Positions 1 to 7,884 of a stretch of 18,960 nucleotides of DNA are shown here, in pieces. Below the pieces are notes generated by a model. The model made no database searches. It was given only the letters and a program-made list of their open reading frames with translations, and was not told the DNA's origin. This DNA is from Candidatus Iainarchaeum sp. GTDB lineage: Archaea; B1Sed10-29; WALL01; JAGHAM01. A program made the position numbers and the translations under genes. Position 1 is the stretch's first letter; every line of letters starts with the position of its first letter. The stretch covers positions 1-18,960 of the forward strand of contig JAGHAM010000040.1 of the NCBI GenBank assembly GCA_021161465.1, read 5' to 3'.

Positions 1-3000
1 CAAGATAATGTTCCAGTGATACACGTTGAAGTCAATGACCCAGACCCAACTGGTCAGGGATGCAATGTTGGTGCAGGAGGATGTGAGTACTGGTACTACC
101 TAGATGATGACAAGGAGACAAAGATGGACCACACAACAAATCTCAGTTACTCGTTTGACATAACCTTCCCAGAGGATACAATGCATGAGTTGCACATATT
201 GTGCCATGATGCCCTTGGGAATGTTAGACAGGATATTGAGACCTTCTACGTTGATTCTCAGCCACCAAACACCACTAAAGTATTCGATGGACCAAACAAG
301 ATAGATGGCGAGGTTGAATGGATTGACGGTGTGACGAAGATAAACCTAACAGCAGTGGACTACCCAGATGCAGTGTGCAAGTCAGGAGTGGATAAGACAT
401 ATTACAGAATAGTTCCAATGGATGATGACACTTGTTGGTCACCAGGATGCTATTGTTATCCAATTCACAACTCAAGTGACGAAGGCTGGACGGAGTACAC
501 AGGACCAATCGGTGGTATAAATGAATCGTGCCATATGATTGAGTACTACTCAGTGGACAAGCTTGGTAACACAGAGTCTGTGAAAACGAACTGTTTCTTC
601 GTTGACAAGACGCCACCAAACGTTTGGGCTGAGGTCGGTACTCCAAAGCTACCAGGTGATGGAGAGACCTTCGACTACTGGGTAACCCAGAATACATCAA
701 TTGATCTATACTGTGAGGATCAAGGGCCGCACCCATCAGGAGATGTCCATCTCTACTACAAGATTTGGGACGATGTCTCACAAACGTGGACAGAGTGGCA
801 AGATACAGTTGGGCAAATAGTACACAAGGAGGTTTACTTCAATGAGGATTCACTACACAAGTTGCAGTACAAGTGTGTTGATGCAGTGAACAAGTCGGAT
901 GGTATCCACGAGCTAACGTTCAAGGTAGATACAACTCCACCAAACGTTACAAAGGTCCTCAAAGAACCTTACTATGGAGAATGCCCACCAAGACCAGACA
1001 GTAATGACACGTGTTTCGTTGACACGGCAACAAGAATTTTCCTCAACACAACTGATGGAGGAAACGTGTGCCATGTTGACAACGTAAGTTGCCAGTGGAG
1101 ATACAGAGTTGAACATCCGGGACCCCTCATGATGGTGGTTGACGATGGCGATGGTTGGTCAGGTTGGATTGACTACAACGATTCAGAAGGCATAAACTTC
1201 CCAGAAGAGTGCTACCACGAGCTGGAAGTTAGGTGTGAGGATGCTCTTGGGAACAGATGGGACGACACGGAGCATTTCATTGTGGACAAGACATCACCAG
1301 AAATCCTGAAAGTTTACGGCCAGCCAAGATACCCCGTGGAAATAAGGAAGGACATCCTGTGCTACAAAGACTCTGACAGTAACTGGCAATGTTACACGGA
1401 ATTGGCTCAGGCACTGGAAAATATTGGCTACACGGAACTGCCAATGGGAAGTCTTGAGTACAAGGCAAGTGGGCCAGTTTTGGAAATAACAGTTAAACTC
1501 TCCGGGTTAAAACCGGAAACCGAATACCAGTTAACACTCAACGGGAGAAACGGCAACGACGGGAACGATGAGCTAGCGTACAACTGTCCAAACCCGAACG
1601 GCCCAAAAGAAGGATACGAGTATGCCTGGGAGTGCGGGTACTGGACTGGCGAGACCGGTCAGGAAGGCTTCTGGAACTTTGACATGACAGCAACGACAGA
1701 CGGGGACGGTGACTACGAGAAAACGTACTTCCTGGAAATGCCCGAAGGGCATTACGGGATAGGTCCAGCGCACGACTTTGGCTTTGGCTTCATTGTGAAA
1801 GAAGCCGCTGACGCTCCGGGCGGAAGCAATTATCCACCGATACTCATGGAGTATCACGGACTGGACTGGACAGTTGAACCATACCAACACCCAATGTGGA
1901 TAACGTCAAACACCTCGGTATACTTGAGCGCTCGCGACCCAGAGCCACACCCATCAGGTCTAGCTAACTTGGAGTACAGGATAACACTGGTGGATGACAG
2001 CTATTGCTGGAATGACACTTTGTGCCAAGACGAAGCAGAGGGTTCAGGTGACTGGACTACAATAAGTTCTGGAGACAAGACTAACATACCTGAGGAATCC
2101 TGCCACTTGATAGAAATCAGGGCGACGGACAATGTCAACAAGAGCTCGTTGCACAAGCAATGCGTCTTTGTGGACAACAGCGCTCCAACTCCTGAGAAGA
2201 CCGTTGGAGACCCAAAGGATGAGTGGACACCCGGCTTGAATGGCGACCCAGAGAGTTACTTCTACCCAGAGGCAAACACAAACTGCTGGAATGAGTCTTC
2301 TGAGAACCCACTGGATTGCTGGCAGGTAACCACTATGACACCAATAAGCCTGGACTGCAGTGACCCAGAACCTCATCCAGTTAACCATGAGAGCGTTTGC
2401 TTTAATGTGGGCTGGGATGGAGAGGACATAACAGCCAACTACTGTGAAGGGTATAATGGGGATTACAACGAGACTGGAGATGGGTTCTGCTGTGTTGACC
2501 ACACCATAGTCCTCTACTTCCATGAGGAAACAGAGCACGAGCTGGAGTACTACTGTATGGATGCTCTTGGCAACACGAACAAGCAACTGGACATAGAGAA
2601 ATTCAAGGTAGGCGGAACGAAATTTGAGATACCACTTTTCAAGAAGTGGAACTTAATCTCAGTGCCATTCGTGCTGTTGAACGATAATCCTACCGAAGTC
2701 TTCAAGGATGTCGAGAGCGATGTGGATGCAGTTTGGACCTATGATGGAGTAACAGGCCAGTGGTATGTCTACACACCAGATGGTGACTCAGCGAACGATA
2801 ACCTTGATAGCATCCAGCCAGGCTGGGGCTACTGGGTACACGCAAACAAGGAAGACTGCGAAGATCCGACCGTACTGGAGATAGGTGGAAGCTTGTTCAA
2901 CACACAGCAGGTACCTCCAAGCAGGCAACTTGTCAAGGGATGGAATCTAATTGGTAAGTATGGAACCAATTGGCAGGAATACGATGAGATGGACGATATG

Positions 3001-3306
3001 TTGCATGTGTGTGGAGATAGGACTCCTTGGCCATGGAGTATCTATGGAGACAACGCGTATTGTTCCCTTGAGACTTTAGTTGATACCACTATGGGTTATA
3101 CAAAGTGGCAATCCCTATGGGGTTATATCAACTGCTGTGGACCTGAGGGAGACCAATGGGCTGCGCTAGGATGGAACAGCACAATGTACGATGGCAGAGG
3201 ATACTGGGTTGATTTGGGTGAAGAAGACTTGTACAACCCGCCAAGCCACGCCAACTGGTGTAACTTGTTTGGTGATGGCCGGATGCCACCTTACGGTGGA
3301 CCTTGA
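1..3306 (+). CDS. Giant cysteine-rich extracellular repeat protein (5' end outside window)
   Basis: The frame is open from the first base, so the GTG at 16 is internal and the gene is truncated by the window; 1101 residues are visible. They form Ig/cadherin-like beta-sandwich repeats. Each starts with a short VD-[KST]-x-[PS]-P type linker (about nt 250, 601, 925, 1282, 2170) and ends with an HELE-x-x-C-x-DALGN type strand. Spacing is about 108-146 residues, except for the 1282-2170 unit at 296 residues, which carries an extra domain. From about 2641 to 3213 come two related C-terminal modules, each opening with WNLI and closing with GYWV. Cys, Trp, Asp and Tyr are abundant, which suggests disulfide-stabilised secretion. 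No C-terminal membrane helix or sorting signal is visible. An S-layer, adhesin or cell-surface protein is likely; no specific function can be given. A hairpin and T-run follow the stop. Confidence 0.85.
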   Translation, partial: QDNVPVIHVEVNDPDPTGQGCNVGAGGCEYWYYLDDDKETKMDHTTNLSYSFDITFPEDTMHELHILCHDALGNVRQDIETFYVDSQPPNTTKVFDGPNKIDGEVEWIDGVTKINLTAVDYPDAVCKSGVDKTYYRIVPMDDDTCWSPGCYCYPIHNSSDEGWTEYTGPIGGINESCHMIEYYSVDKLGNTESVKTNCFFVDKTPPNVWAEVGTPKLPGDGETFDYWVTQNTSIDLYCEDQGPHPSGDVHLYYKIWDDVSQTWTEWQDTVGQIVHKEVYFNEDSLHKLQYKCVDAVNKSDGIHELTFKVDTTPPNVTKVLKEPYYGECPPRPDSNDTCFVDTATRIFLNTTDGGNVCHVDNVSCQWRYRVEHPGPLMMVVDDGDGWSGWIDYNDSEGINFPEECYHELEVRCEDALGNRWDDTEHFIVDKTSPEILKVYGQPRYPVEIRKDILCYKDSDSNWQCYTELAQALENIGYTELPMGSLEYKASGPVLEITVKLSGLKPETEYQLTLNGRNGNDGNDELAYNCPNPNGPKEGYEYAWECGYWTGETGQEGFWNFDMTATTDGDGDYEKTYFLEMPEGHYGIGPAHDFGFGFIVKEAADAPGGSNYPPILMEYHGLDWTVEPYQHPMWITSNTSVYLSARDPEPHPSGLANLEYRITLVDDSYCWNDTLCQDEAEGSGDWTTISSGDKTNIPEESCHLIEIRATDNVNKSSLHKQCVFVDNSAPTPEKTVGDPKDEWTPGLNGDPESYFYPEANTNCWNESSENPLDCWQVTTMTPISLDCSDPEPHPVNHESVCFNVGWDGEDITANYCEGYNGDYNETGDGFCCVDHTIVLYFHEETEHELEYYCMDALGNTNKQLDIEKFKVGGTKFEIPLFKKWNLISVPFVLLNDNPTEVFKDVESDVDAVWTYDGVTGQWYVYTPDGDSANDNLDSIQPGWGYWVHANKEDCEDPTVLEIGGSLFNTQQVPPSRQLVKGWNLIGKYGTNWQEYDEMDDMLHVCGDRTPWPWSIYGDNAYCSLETLVDTTMGYTKWQSLWGYINCCGPEGDQWAALGWNSTMYDGRGYWVDLGEEDLYNPPSHANWCNLFGDGRMPPYGGP

Positions 3307-3318
3307 GAACAAAGAACC

Positions 3319-3347
3319 GGGAGGGCTAATCCCCTTCCCCTTTTTTT
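3319..3347 (+). terminator. Hairpin plus T-run after the giant surface protein
   Basis: A 7-bp stem (GGGAGGG at 3319-3325 with the C-rich arm at 3333-3340, one G.T pair) is followed directly by seven T residues. It lies 13 nt past the stop codon. T-runs are the main archaeal termination signal; the stem may help. Confidence 0.6.
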
Positions 3348-3390
3348 AATTTTTATGCTAAAAACATAACTATAGACTAACTTAATGCAA

Positions 3391-3434
3391 AAATATTTAA
3401 ATAAGTTTTTGCATAATATTAAAAACTAAGGTGT
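3391..3434 (+). promoter_or_regulatory. TATA box and Shine-Dalgarno site for the anchored surface protein
   Basis: An A/T box (ATATTTAAATA, about 3392-3403) lies about 40 nt before the ATG at 3439. AAGGTG at 3428-3433 sits 5 nt before the ATG. Unlike most promoters in this window, this one predicts a short leader with a ribosome-binding site. Confidence 0.6.
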
Positions 3435-3438
3435 TAAA

Positions 3439-4425
3439 ATGACTAACAAAGGTTTAAAGATAATTTTGAGTATGGTTTTGCTGTGTTCTCTTGCACTGGC
3501 GATTCCAGGAATACCCCACCAATTTTATGGGAGTGTTACTGTTAATGGTGCACCTGCACCAGATGGCACCGTCGTGACTGCAAAGATTAACGGTGTGGAA
3601 GTGGCCAGTGGGACAACTATTGGTGGAAAATACGGGCAGAACCCAAATGTATTTTATATTCCTGATGCAGATGGCAATAGAGCAGGAAAGACCATATCCT
3701 TCTTTGTTGCTGGCAAGGATACAGGTGTTACAACTGTTTTTGCTAATGGGGGAAGCACAAAACTTGACTTCTCTGTGACTGTGGCTACTAACAATGGAGG
3801 TAATACAGGAAGCTCCACAGGCAGCACAAGTCACACAGGCGGTGGAAGCTATGGTGGTGGAGCTGTTATTGATATCACGCAGGAAATAGCTAACTACCAG
3901 GTAGGAGACTTAAACATTACTAGGAGCTATTATTATGATGGGAACAATGTTGTCATGAAGCTTGTTTATGAAAACACAGGGAATGAAACATTATACAATG
4001 TGGATGTTACAGACACCCTTGACTCACCATTTGGTGAGCAGATTGCTTTCTTCCACAAGATAGCGCCAGGAGAGAAAAAGTATGACGAGTACGAGCTTGG
4101 CAAGTGGGCTTCTCTTTACCAGATGAACGGTATAATCAAGGAAGCAAGCGCGCCTACCATAACCATTGGTCAGGTTGGGGAAACTGAAGCAAGCCCGGCA
4201 CCAGAACCAACTAAGCCTGAGAGCAAGCCAAGAGATGAGGGCGTTATCCCGCCTAAGCCTGAAGTTAGCCAACCAGCGGCGGGAGCTAACTCACAGTCCA
4301 CAGGTTTGTTTGCACTGGGAATTGGTTCCGTCATAATCGGTGCAGTAGTCTTAGCGGCAATAGTTGCAGCCCTCCTGTTCTTCTACACAAAAAAGAAGGG
4401 CAAGAAATCTAAGGCTAAGCTATAG
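3439..4425 (+). CDS. Secreted two-domain surface protein with C-terminal membrane anchor
   Basis: 328 residues. Residues 1-21 are a signal peptide (basic start, hydrophobic core, ending LALA). Residues 24-118 look like a carboxypeptidase-regulatory/transthyretin-like beta-sandwich (GSVTVNG...PDGTVVTA, then a GKY turn). A Gly/Ser-rich linker (about 120-145) leads to a second beta domain (about 146-245) resembling the DUF11/CARDB-type repeats of archaeal surface proteins (YENTGNETLYNV, IAPGEK). A Pro/Glu/Lys linker follows, then one membrane helix (about 295-317) and a lysine-rich tail. Topology is therefore outside-in with a cytoplasmic KKKGKK tail. It follows the giant surface protein but has its own promoter. 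Domain family names are inferred from pattern only. Partner and ligand are unknown. Confidence 0.8.
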   Translation: MTNKGLKIILSMVLLCSLALAIPGIPHQFYGSVTVNGAPAPDGTVVTAKINGVEVASGTTIGGKYGQNPNVFYIPDADGNRAGKTISFFVAGKDTGVTTVFANGGSTKLDFSVTVATNNGGNTGSSTGSTSHTGGGSYGGGAVIDITQEIANYQVGDLNITRSYYYDGNNVVMKLVYENTGNETLYNVDVTDTLDSPFGEQIAFFHKIAPGEKKYDEYELGKWASLYQMNGIIKEASAPTITIGQVGETEASPAPEPTKPESKPRDEGVIPPKPEVSQPAAGANSQSTGLFALGIGSVIIGAVVLAAIVAALLFFYTKKKGKKSKAKL

Positions 4426-4435
4426 GACGAAAACC

Positions 4436-4471
4436 GTGGAGAGGGCATACTCTCTACCCACTTTATTTTTT
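4436..4471 (+). terminator. Hairpin and T-rich tract between convergent genes
   Basis: An 8-bp stem (4436-4443 with 4450-4457, one G.T pair) encloses a 6-nt loop and is followed by a T-rich tract at 4462-4471. It ends the plus-strand surface-protein gene and lies just past the stop of the minus-strand small membrane protein, so it may serve both. Confidence 0.5.
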
Positions 4472-4660
4472 CCCTTTGTATTTGTAGGTGTATACCGATT
4501 TCTTCTTCTGCATGATTTTCCAGATGACTATCCCAAAAGCTATCAGAAACAGCACTATTGCGAAGACCAGTGGCCAAAGCATTCCTTCGCCTGTTACCCC
4601 ATCTGGCATACCCTTGCTTACTCCATAAGCATATAAAAAGTTAGCCCTTGCTTTTATCAT
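4463..4660 (-). CDS. Small single-helix membrane protein
   Basis: 65 residues, not recognised. A short polar N-terminus is followed by one strong hydrophobic helix (about residues 29-48, WPLVFAIVLFLIAFGIVIW) and a very basic tail with alternating Lys and Tyr ending in KGKK. The hydrophobic phase in this frame, the basic tail (inside-positive) and a TATA box (TTTAAATA, 4690-4697) 30 nt upstream of the ATG support a real leaderless gene. It diverges from uppP, with only 57 nt between the two start codons. A methionine at residue 19 is an alternative start. Confidence 0.55.
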   Translation of the reverse strand: MIKARANFLYAYGVSKGMPDGVTGEGMLWPLVFAIVLFLIAFGIVIWKIMQKKKSVYTYKYKGKK

Positions 4661-4685
4661 GAACTACTAGGGTGTTTCGTGTTAG

Positions 4686-4697
4686 CTATTTAAAGCG
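4686..4697. promoter_or_regulatory. Shared bidirectional TATA box
   Basis: GCTATTTAAAGC is nearly symmetric around TTTAAA (centre about 4691). It sits 27 nt before the plus-strand ATG at 4718 and 31 nt before the minus-strand ATG at 4660. One TBP site could set both leaderless start points. Confidence 0.55.
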
Positions 4698-4717
4698 CGA
4701 ATACCAAAGCTATCTGA

Positions 4718-5470
4718 ATGCTTGAATTCATAATTCTGGGTATAATCCAGGGTGTCCTTGAATGGCTCCCAGTGAGCAGTGAGGGATTTCTGGTGATTTT
4801 TGGCTCTTTGATGAGCCTGCCAAACCCGATAGACCTCGCGCTTTACCTACATTTGGGTACGATGTTTGCGGTATTGGTTTACTTCCGCTCTCGTGTAGTG
4901 GATATGATAAAGAAACCAGATAAGCAAACTTTTTTCGTGGGGAAGGCAACTGTCGTGTCGCTGGCAGTGGCTTTTCCAATTTATCTTGGCTTAAAGTGGG
5001 TTTCTGAGTCTATAGCATACAATGCTGGCAGTGTTTTCCTTGGGTTAACCGGGCTTGGTCTCATAGCAACTGGCTTCCTTATCCGGAAAACACTATCCGG
5101 CAAGCGCGCCTCATTTACAGACAAGGATGCGTTGTATGCTGGCTTTTTGCAGGGTTTAGCCGTGATTCCTGGGTTGTCGCGCTCAGGTGTGACTATGTTT
5201 GCGCTTTTGAGCAGGGGTTATAAGCAGGATAAAGCCCTTGAAACGAGTTTTTTGATGAGTGTTCCTGTTGTGCTTGCTGCTCAGGCTGTTCTTGCTTTGA
5301 ACAACTTTGGCTTCAGGATTGAGTATCTGGTTGCGCTGCTTGTCTCCTTTGTTTTTGGCCTAATTTCAATTCATCTCCTCCTGGATTTGGCCAAGAAGCT
5401 TAATTTCTCATGGTTCTGCTGGTTCTTTGGAGTTCTCTCACTAAGCGCTTTTCTCTTCCTTAATCTTTGA
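4718..5470 (+). CDS. uppP: UppP/BacA-family polyprenyl-diphosphate phosphatase
   Basis: 250 residues, all membrane helices, normal family length. The family removes a phosphate from C55 or longer polyprenyl diphosphate so the lipid carrier of glycan assembly can be reused; in archaea this would serve protein glycosylation and envelope polymers. Motif 1 is Q11-G-V-L-E15-W-L-P-V-S-S21-E-G-F24. Motif 2 is P151-G-L-S-R155-S-G-V-T, matching the family PGxSRSGxT with the catalytic Arg. The usual histidine of motif 1 (S-x-G-H) is Phe24 here. No Shine-Dalgarno site is seen; the ATG lies 27 nt after a TATA box, so translation is probably leaderless. The 3' end overlaps the convergent nre gene by 11 nt. 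Confidence 0.88.
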   Translation: MLEFIILGIIQGVLEWLPVSSEGFLVIFGSLMSLPNPIDLALYLHLGTMFAVLVYFRSRVVDMIKKPDKQTFFVGKATVVSLAVAFPIYLGLKWVSESIAYNAGSVFLGLTGLGLIATGFLIRKTLSGKRASFTDKDALYAGFLQGLAVIPGLSRSGVTMFALLSRGYKQDKALETSFLMSVPVVLAAQAVLALNNFGFRIEYLVALLVSFVFGLISIHLLLDLAKKLNFSWFCWFFGVLSLSAFLFLNL

Positions 5471-6689
5471 TGGTTCCCATATATGCTCTTAGGATTTCCC
5501 TACTCCTCAGTAGCTCAAGGACCCTGCTCTCCTTCTCCCATACGCGCTTTACATGACACCGGGTTTCAACTTCCTCAAGAGCTTCTCGCAGCGTGTTGAA
5601 GACTATTGGTTTTGTTTTCATAGCAGCTCTCACGTTCTCCCTTATCTGCCAGACCCCTACAGGATACCAGTAGTCGGGCGTTATTTCTCTCAAGACTATG
5701 ACTCCAGCTTGGCGTTTCAGATTTTTAAGGTATTCCAGGACAGCAAGCCTGGCTGCGTAGTATGCACCAGTGACATTACTGGCATAGGTTGTCCTCCCAG
5801 AATATGGCTCCCAGTCGCTGATGACCTTTAATGGTTGGTCTTTGTCCAACCATATGTTCCCAGGTATGTATGCCTCGATGTTTTCGAACAGCCATTTTCC
5901 GGGTACAAGCAAAACCTCAAAATGATTTCCAAGATAGGTGCTTGAGAATAGCTGGTAGTCACCTAGCTCTTCGAAATCCTTTATGTCTTTCATGAGTTTT
6001 TTGCCTATCATATCGTCCGTTGCAGTTATCGACCAGCGAGTTGGAACCAACTTTTTGCTTTTTTTCTCGCCAAGGAGGCCTATGCTTAGCAGCTTGGATA
6101 TCTTAGATACAGGGGTGCCGCCCTTGTAAAGCTTGAGCTCACCACTAACAGCTTTTAGGTCGTCAGTTACAACCTCATCAATCTTCCGTGGTATCTTTGG
6201 GTTCTCGGTGAGGCGGATTCCTTTAATTTCGCCGGATGGCCCGTAGGGGGGGCTTAGGTCTGAGAAGCTTTCCACACTAAAGCTTGGCTCCTTGTTGAAA
6301 ATCACTTCAGTGTCAACACTTTTCGAGCTCATTGCAATTTCCTGCACCCGAATCAAGTCATATCCCCCCGGATTCATTGCTGAAACAACACTGAATTTCT
6401 CCTTGGTTCTCACCAGCTGAGATCTGAGGTCCACCAGCGCGCTTAACGGCTTTCCAAACCATTCCTCTGGCTTGTCTGCTCCCTCTGGCTCATAGTTTGT
6501 AAGCATTGCTCCGGCCTGTACGTGCGGCCAGCCAGCTCTCCCAACGAAGACAGTTGGGCTTGGGGCTTGCATGGTTTTTGAGACTTTCAGGGTTCTGGCC
6601 AGTGATTTTGCCTTTTCGACTTTAGGGCAATAAGGTTTTCCACATAGCATCTTCGTGCCCTTGCAGCGGACGCAGTCATAGTTCTGCAT
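5460..6689 (-). CDS. nre: Nre-family archaeal DNA repair protein
   Basis: 409 residues. An N-terminal four-cysteine zinc-finger-like motif (C6-x2-C9, C16, C21) is followed by the Nre_N hallmark VGRAGWPHVQAG near residues 49-60 and the long conserved body (RWSITATDD around 220, NHFEVLLVPGKW around 255, the GAYYAARLAVLEYL helix around 310). This matches the archaeal Nre family (former DUF650/DUF651), which in haloarchaea acts with PCNA and UvrABC in repair of mitomycin C damage. The C-terminus here (ending in ...YMGTIKD) shows no obvious QxxLxxFF-type PCNA-interacting motif. A possible TATA-like TTTAA (about 6717-6727) lies about 33 nt upstream. It is divergent from the AbrB-type regulator and convergent with uppP. 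Confidence 0.88.
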   Translation of the reverse strand: MQNYDCVRCKGTKMLCGKPYCPKVEKAKSLARTLKVSKTMQAPSPTVFVGRAGWPHVQAGAMLTNYEPEGADKPEEWFGKPLSALVDLRSQLVRTKEKFSVVSAMNPGGYDLIRVQEIAMSSKSVDTEVIFNKEPSFSVESFSDLSPPYGPSGEIKGIRLTENPKIPRKIDEVVTDDLKAVSGELKLYKGGTPVSKISKLLSIGLLGEKKSKKLVPTRWSITATDDMIGKKLMKDIKDFEELGDYQLFSSTYLGNHFEVLLVPGKWLFENIEAYIPGNIWLDKDQPLKVISDWEPYSGRTTYASNVTGAYYAARLAVLEYLKNLKRQAGVIVLREITPDYWYPVGVWQIRENVRAAMKTKPIVFNTLREALEEVETRCHVKRVWEKESRVLELLRSREILRAYMGTIKD

Positions 6690-6751
6690 AGCTTGTCGAA
6701 AACTATTAGGAGAGCATTGTTAAAGTGTTTTGCTTATGCTTTTCCGAGAAC

Positions 6752-6762
6752 TTTTAAATATA
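6752..6762 (+). promoter_or_regulatory. TATA box for the AbrB/winged-helix regulator
   Basis: TTTTAAATATA is centred about 28 nt before the ATG at 6785, and no Shine-Dalgarno site lies between. This fits a leaderless transcript. Confidence 0.6.
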
Positions 6763-6784
6763 CCGTTCCGCATAAAACTATTGT

Positions 6785-7492
6785 ATGGCTGTAGTTGAAA
6801 GGGTGGGGGAAGAACTGGCCATTAAACTACCTAAGTTCTTAGTGGACAAGCTCGGGCTCAAGGAAGGAGACAGGGTGGATTTTAATCCAATTGATGAGAA
6901 ATCCTTTGTTGTGAAGAGGCTTGAGAGCCTTAGTTCCAAAGAGTTGGATGTTTTGAGAAAGATTAACCAGATAAGGTTCTTCCAGAGGACCAAGGATGCG
7001 GTTGAAAAGAATCTGACAGTCCCAGAGAAGAAGATTTTGGATGACTTGATGAAGAAAGGCGTTGTAAGCTTCTATAATGAGGGCAAATACAAGCAGAAGG
7101 GTGTTTACTCTATAAGTAGAGACTATTATCCTCTCTTAGTGAAGCGTCAAGCCCCAAAGGACTTAGATAAGAGATACCTGGATAAAGGATATATAATAAC
7201 GGAAGACCCCGAGGAAGCAAGGAACATAATCAGGGATTTGCAAGGACAGATAAAATCTGGGGAGGTCGCATCCCTCCGTTCCTTTGACAAAAAATACTAT
7301 TTTGTAAGTTCGAGTCTCATCAATTCAGCTGGAAGTGAGATAGTGGCTAACTTGGAGCAGGGAAGCATGACACTGGATGAGCTGGCTGAAAGTTGTGGGC
7401 TGGAAAAGGATTTGGTAAAGGCAGTTATAGAGGTTCTAAGGGAATCCGGTGACATACTTGAAAAGAAAAAGGGTGTGTATGCACTTGCCTGA
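6785..7492 (+). CDS. AbrB-domain and winged-helix DNA-binding regulator
   Basis: 235 residues. Residues 1-45 form a SpoVT/AbrB swapped-hairpin type DNA-binding domain (GEELAIKLPKFLVDKLGLKEGDRV, then FVVKRL). Residues 50-115 look like a winged helix (helix-rich, VPEKKILDDLMKKGVV, then a YKQKGVYSI wing). Residues 190-235 form a second winged-helix module (MTLDELAESCGLEKDLVKAV, then GDILEKKKGVYAL). The middle is helical and charged. The role is inferred to be transcription regulation, perhaps as an oligomer; the target is unknown. It is divergent from nre, so regulation of that gene is possible. AbrB domains are also antitoxin DNA-binding parts, but the adjacent small gene does not look like a toxin. 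Confidence 0.7.
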   Translation: MAVVERVGEELAIKLPKFLVDKLGLKEGDRVDFNPIDEKSFVVKRLESLSSKELDVLRKINQIRFFQRTKDAVEKNLTVPEKKILDDLMKKGVVSFYNEGKYKQKGVYSISRDYYPLLVKRQAPKDLDKRYLDKGYIITEDPEEARNIIRDLQGQIKSGEVASLRSFDKKYYFVSSSLINSAGSEIVANLEQGSMTLDELAESCGLEKDLVKAVIEVLRESGDILEKKKGVYALA

Positions 7493-7534
7493 TATTTTTA
7501 TCGGGGCATGGGCTTGTGAAAGGAGTGGTGCTGA

Positions 7535-7879
7535 TTGCACGGTGTTTTAATCCCGCTGCTGTCTTTGAAATACCTAGATAAATTGTTCCTTCTTGAGGCA
7601 ACTAAAAATGCTGATTTTGTGGTTTTTCTTGAAGTTATCGACCCTGATTCTAGGCTCACGGCAACCGAGCTTACCAACAAAATAAACGGACTTAAGGAAA
7701 GGCTTGATGTGGCCGAGTACGAGCTTAGAAAACGAGGTGTGAGGGTCTCACTCATCGAGGAGTGGGGTGCATGGGAAGATAAAATAAAAAACGTTTTCAA
7801 GCGTGAGGGAATGACAGAGGTTGTTGTTCTACATAATTGTGAGTTGCAACTTAAGGGTGTCAAACTAAGAAGAATATAA
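7535..7879 (+). CDS. Small alpha/beta protein, possibly a UspA/HUP-like fold
   Basis: 114 residues, start TTG at 7535. This is the first in-frame start after an in-frame stop at 7532-7534, and AGGAGTGGTG (7521-7530) is a good ribosome-binding site just upstream. The pattern is strand (GVLIPLL), helix, strand (DFVVFLEVID), helix (TNKINGLKERLDVAEYELRKRG), strand (VRVSLIEEWG), helix, strand (TEVVVLHN). That order resembles a universal-stress-protein/HUP half, but the usual G-x2-G-x9-G-S/T nucleotide motif is absent. Function unassigned. It follows the regulator by 42 nt and may be co-transcribed. Confidence 0.55.
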   Translation: MHGVLIPLLSLKYLDKLFLLEATKNADFVVFLEVIDPDSRLTATELTNKINGLKERLDVAEYELRKRGVRVSLIEEWGAWEDKIKNVFKREGMTEVVVLHNCELQLKGVKLRRI

Positions 7880-7884
7880 TGTTG

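Noticed and set aside
16-18. GTG as the true start of the giant surface protein
   Set aside because: The frame is open to base 1, no signal peptide follows, and the protein begins mid-repeat; the gene is cut by the window edge.
2044-2586. Long open frame on the minus strand inside the surface-protein gene
   Set aside because: It is a shadow of a clear repeat-containing gene; its translation shows no domain, start signal or composition of a real protein.
1-3306. CRISPR-like or tandem DNA repeats
   Set aside because: Repetition is at protein level only; the DNA copies differ in length and sequence and have no spacer pattern.
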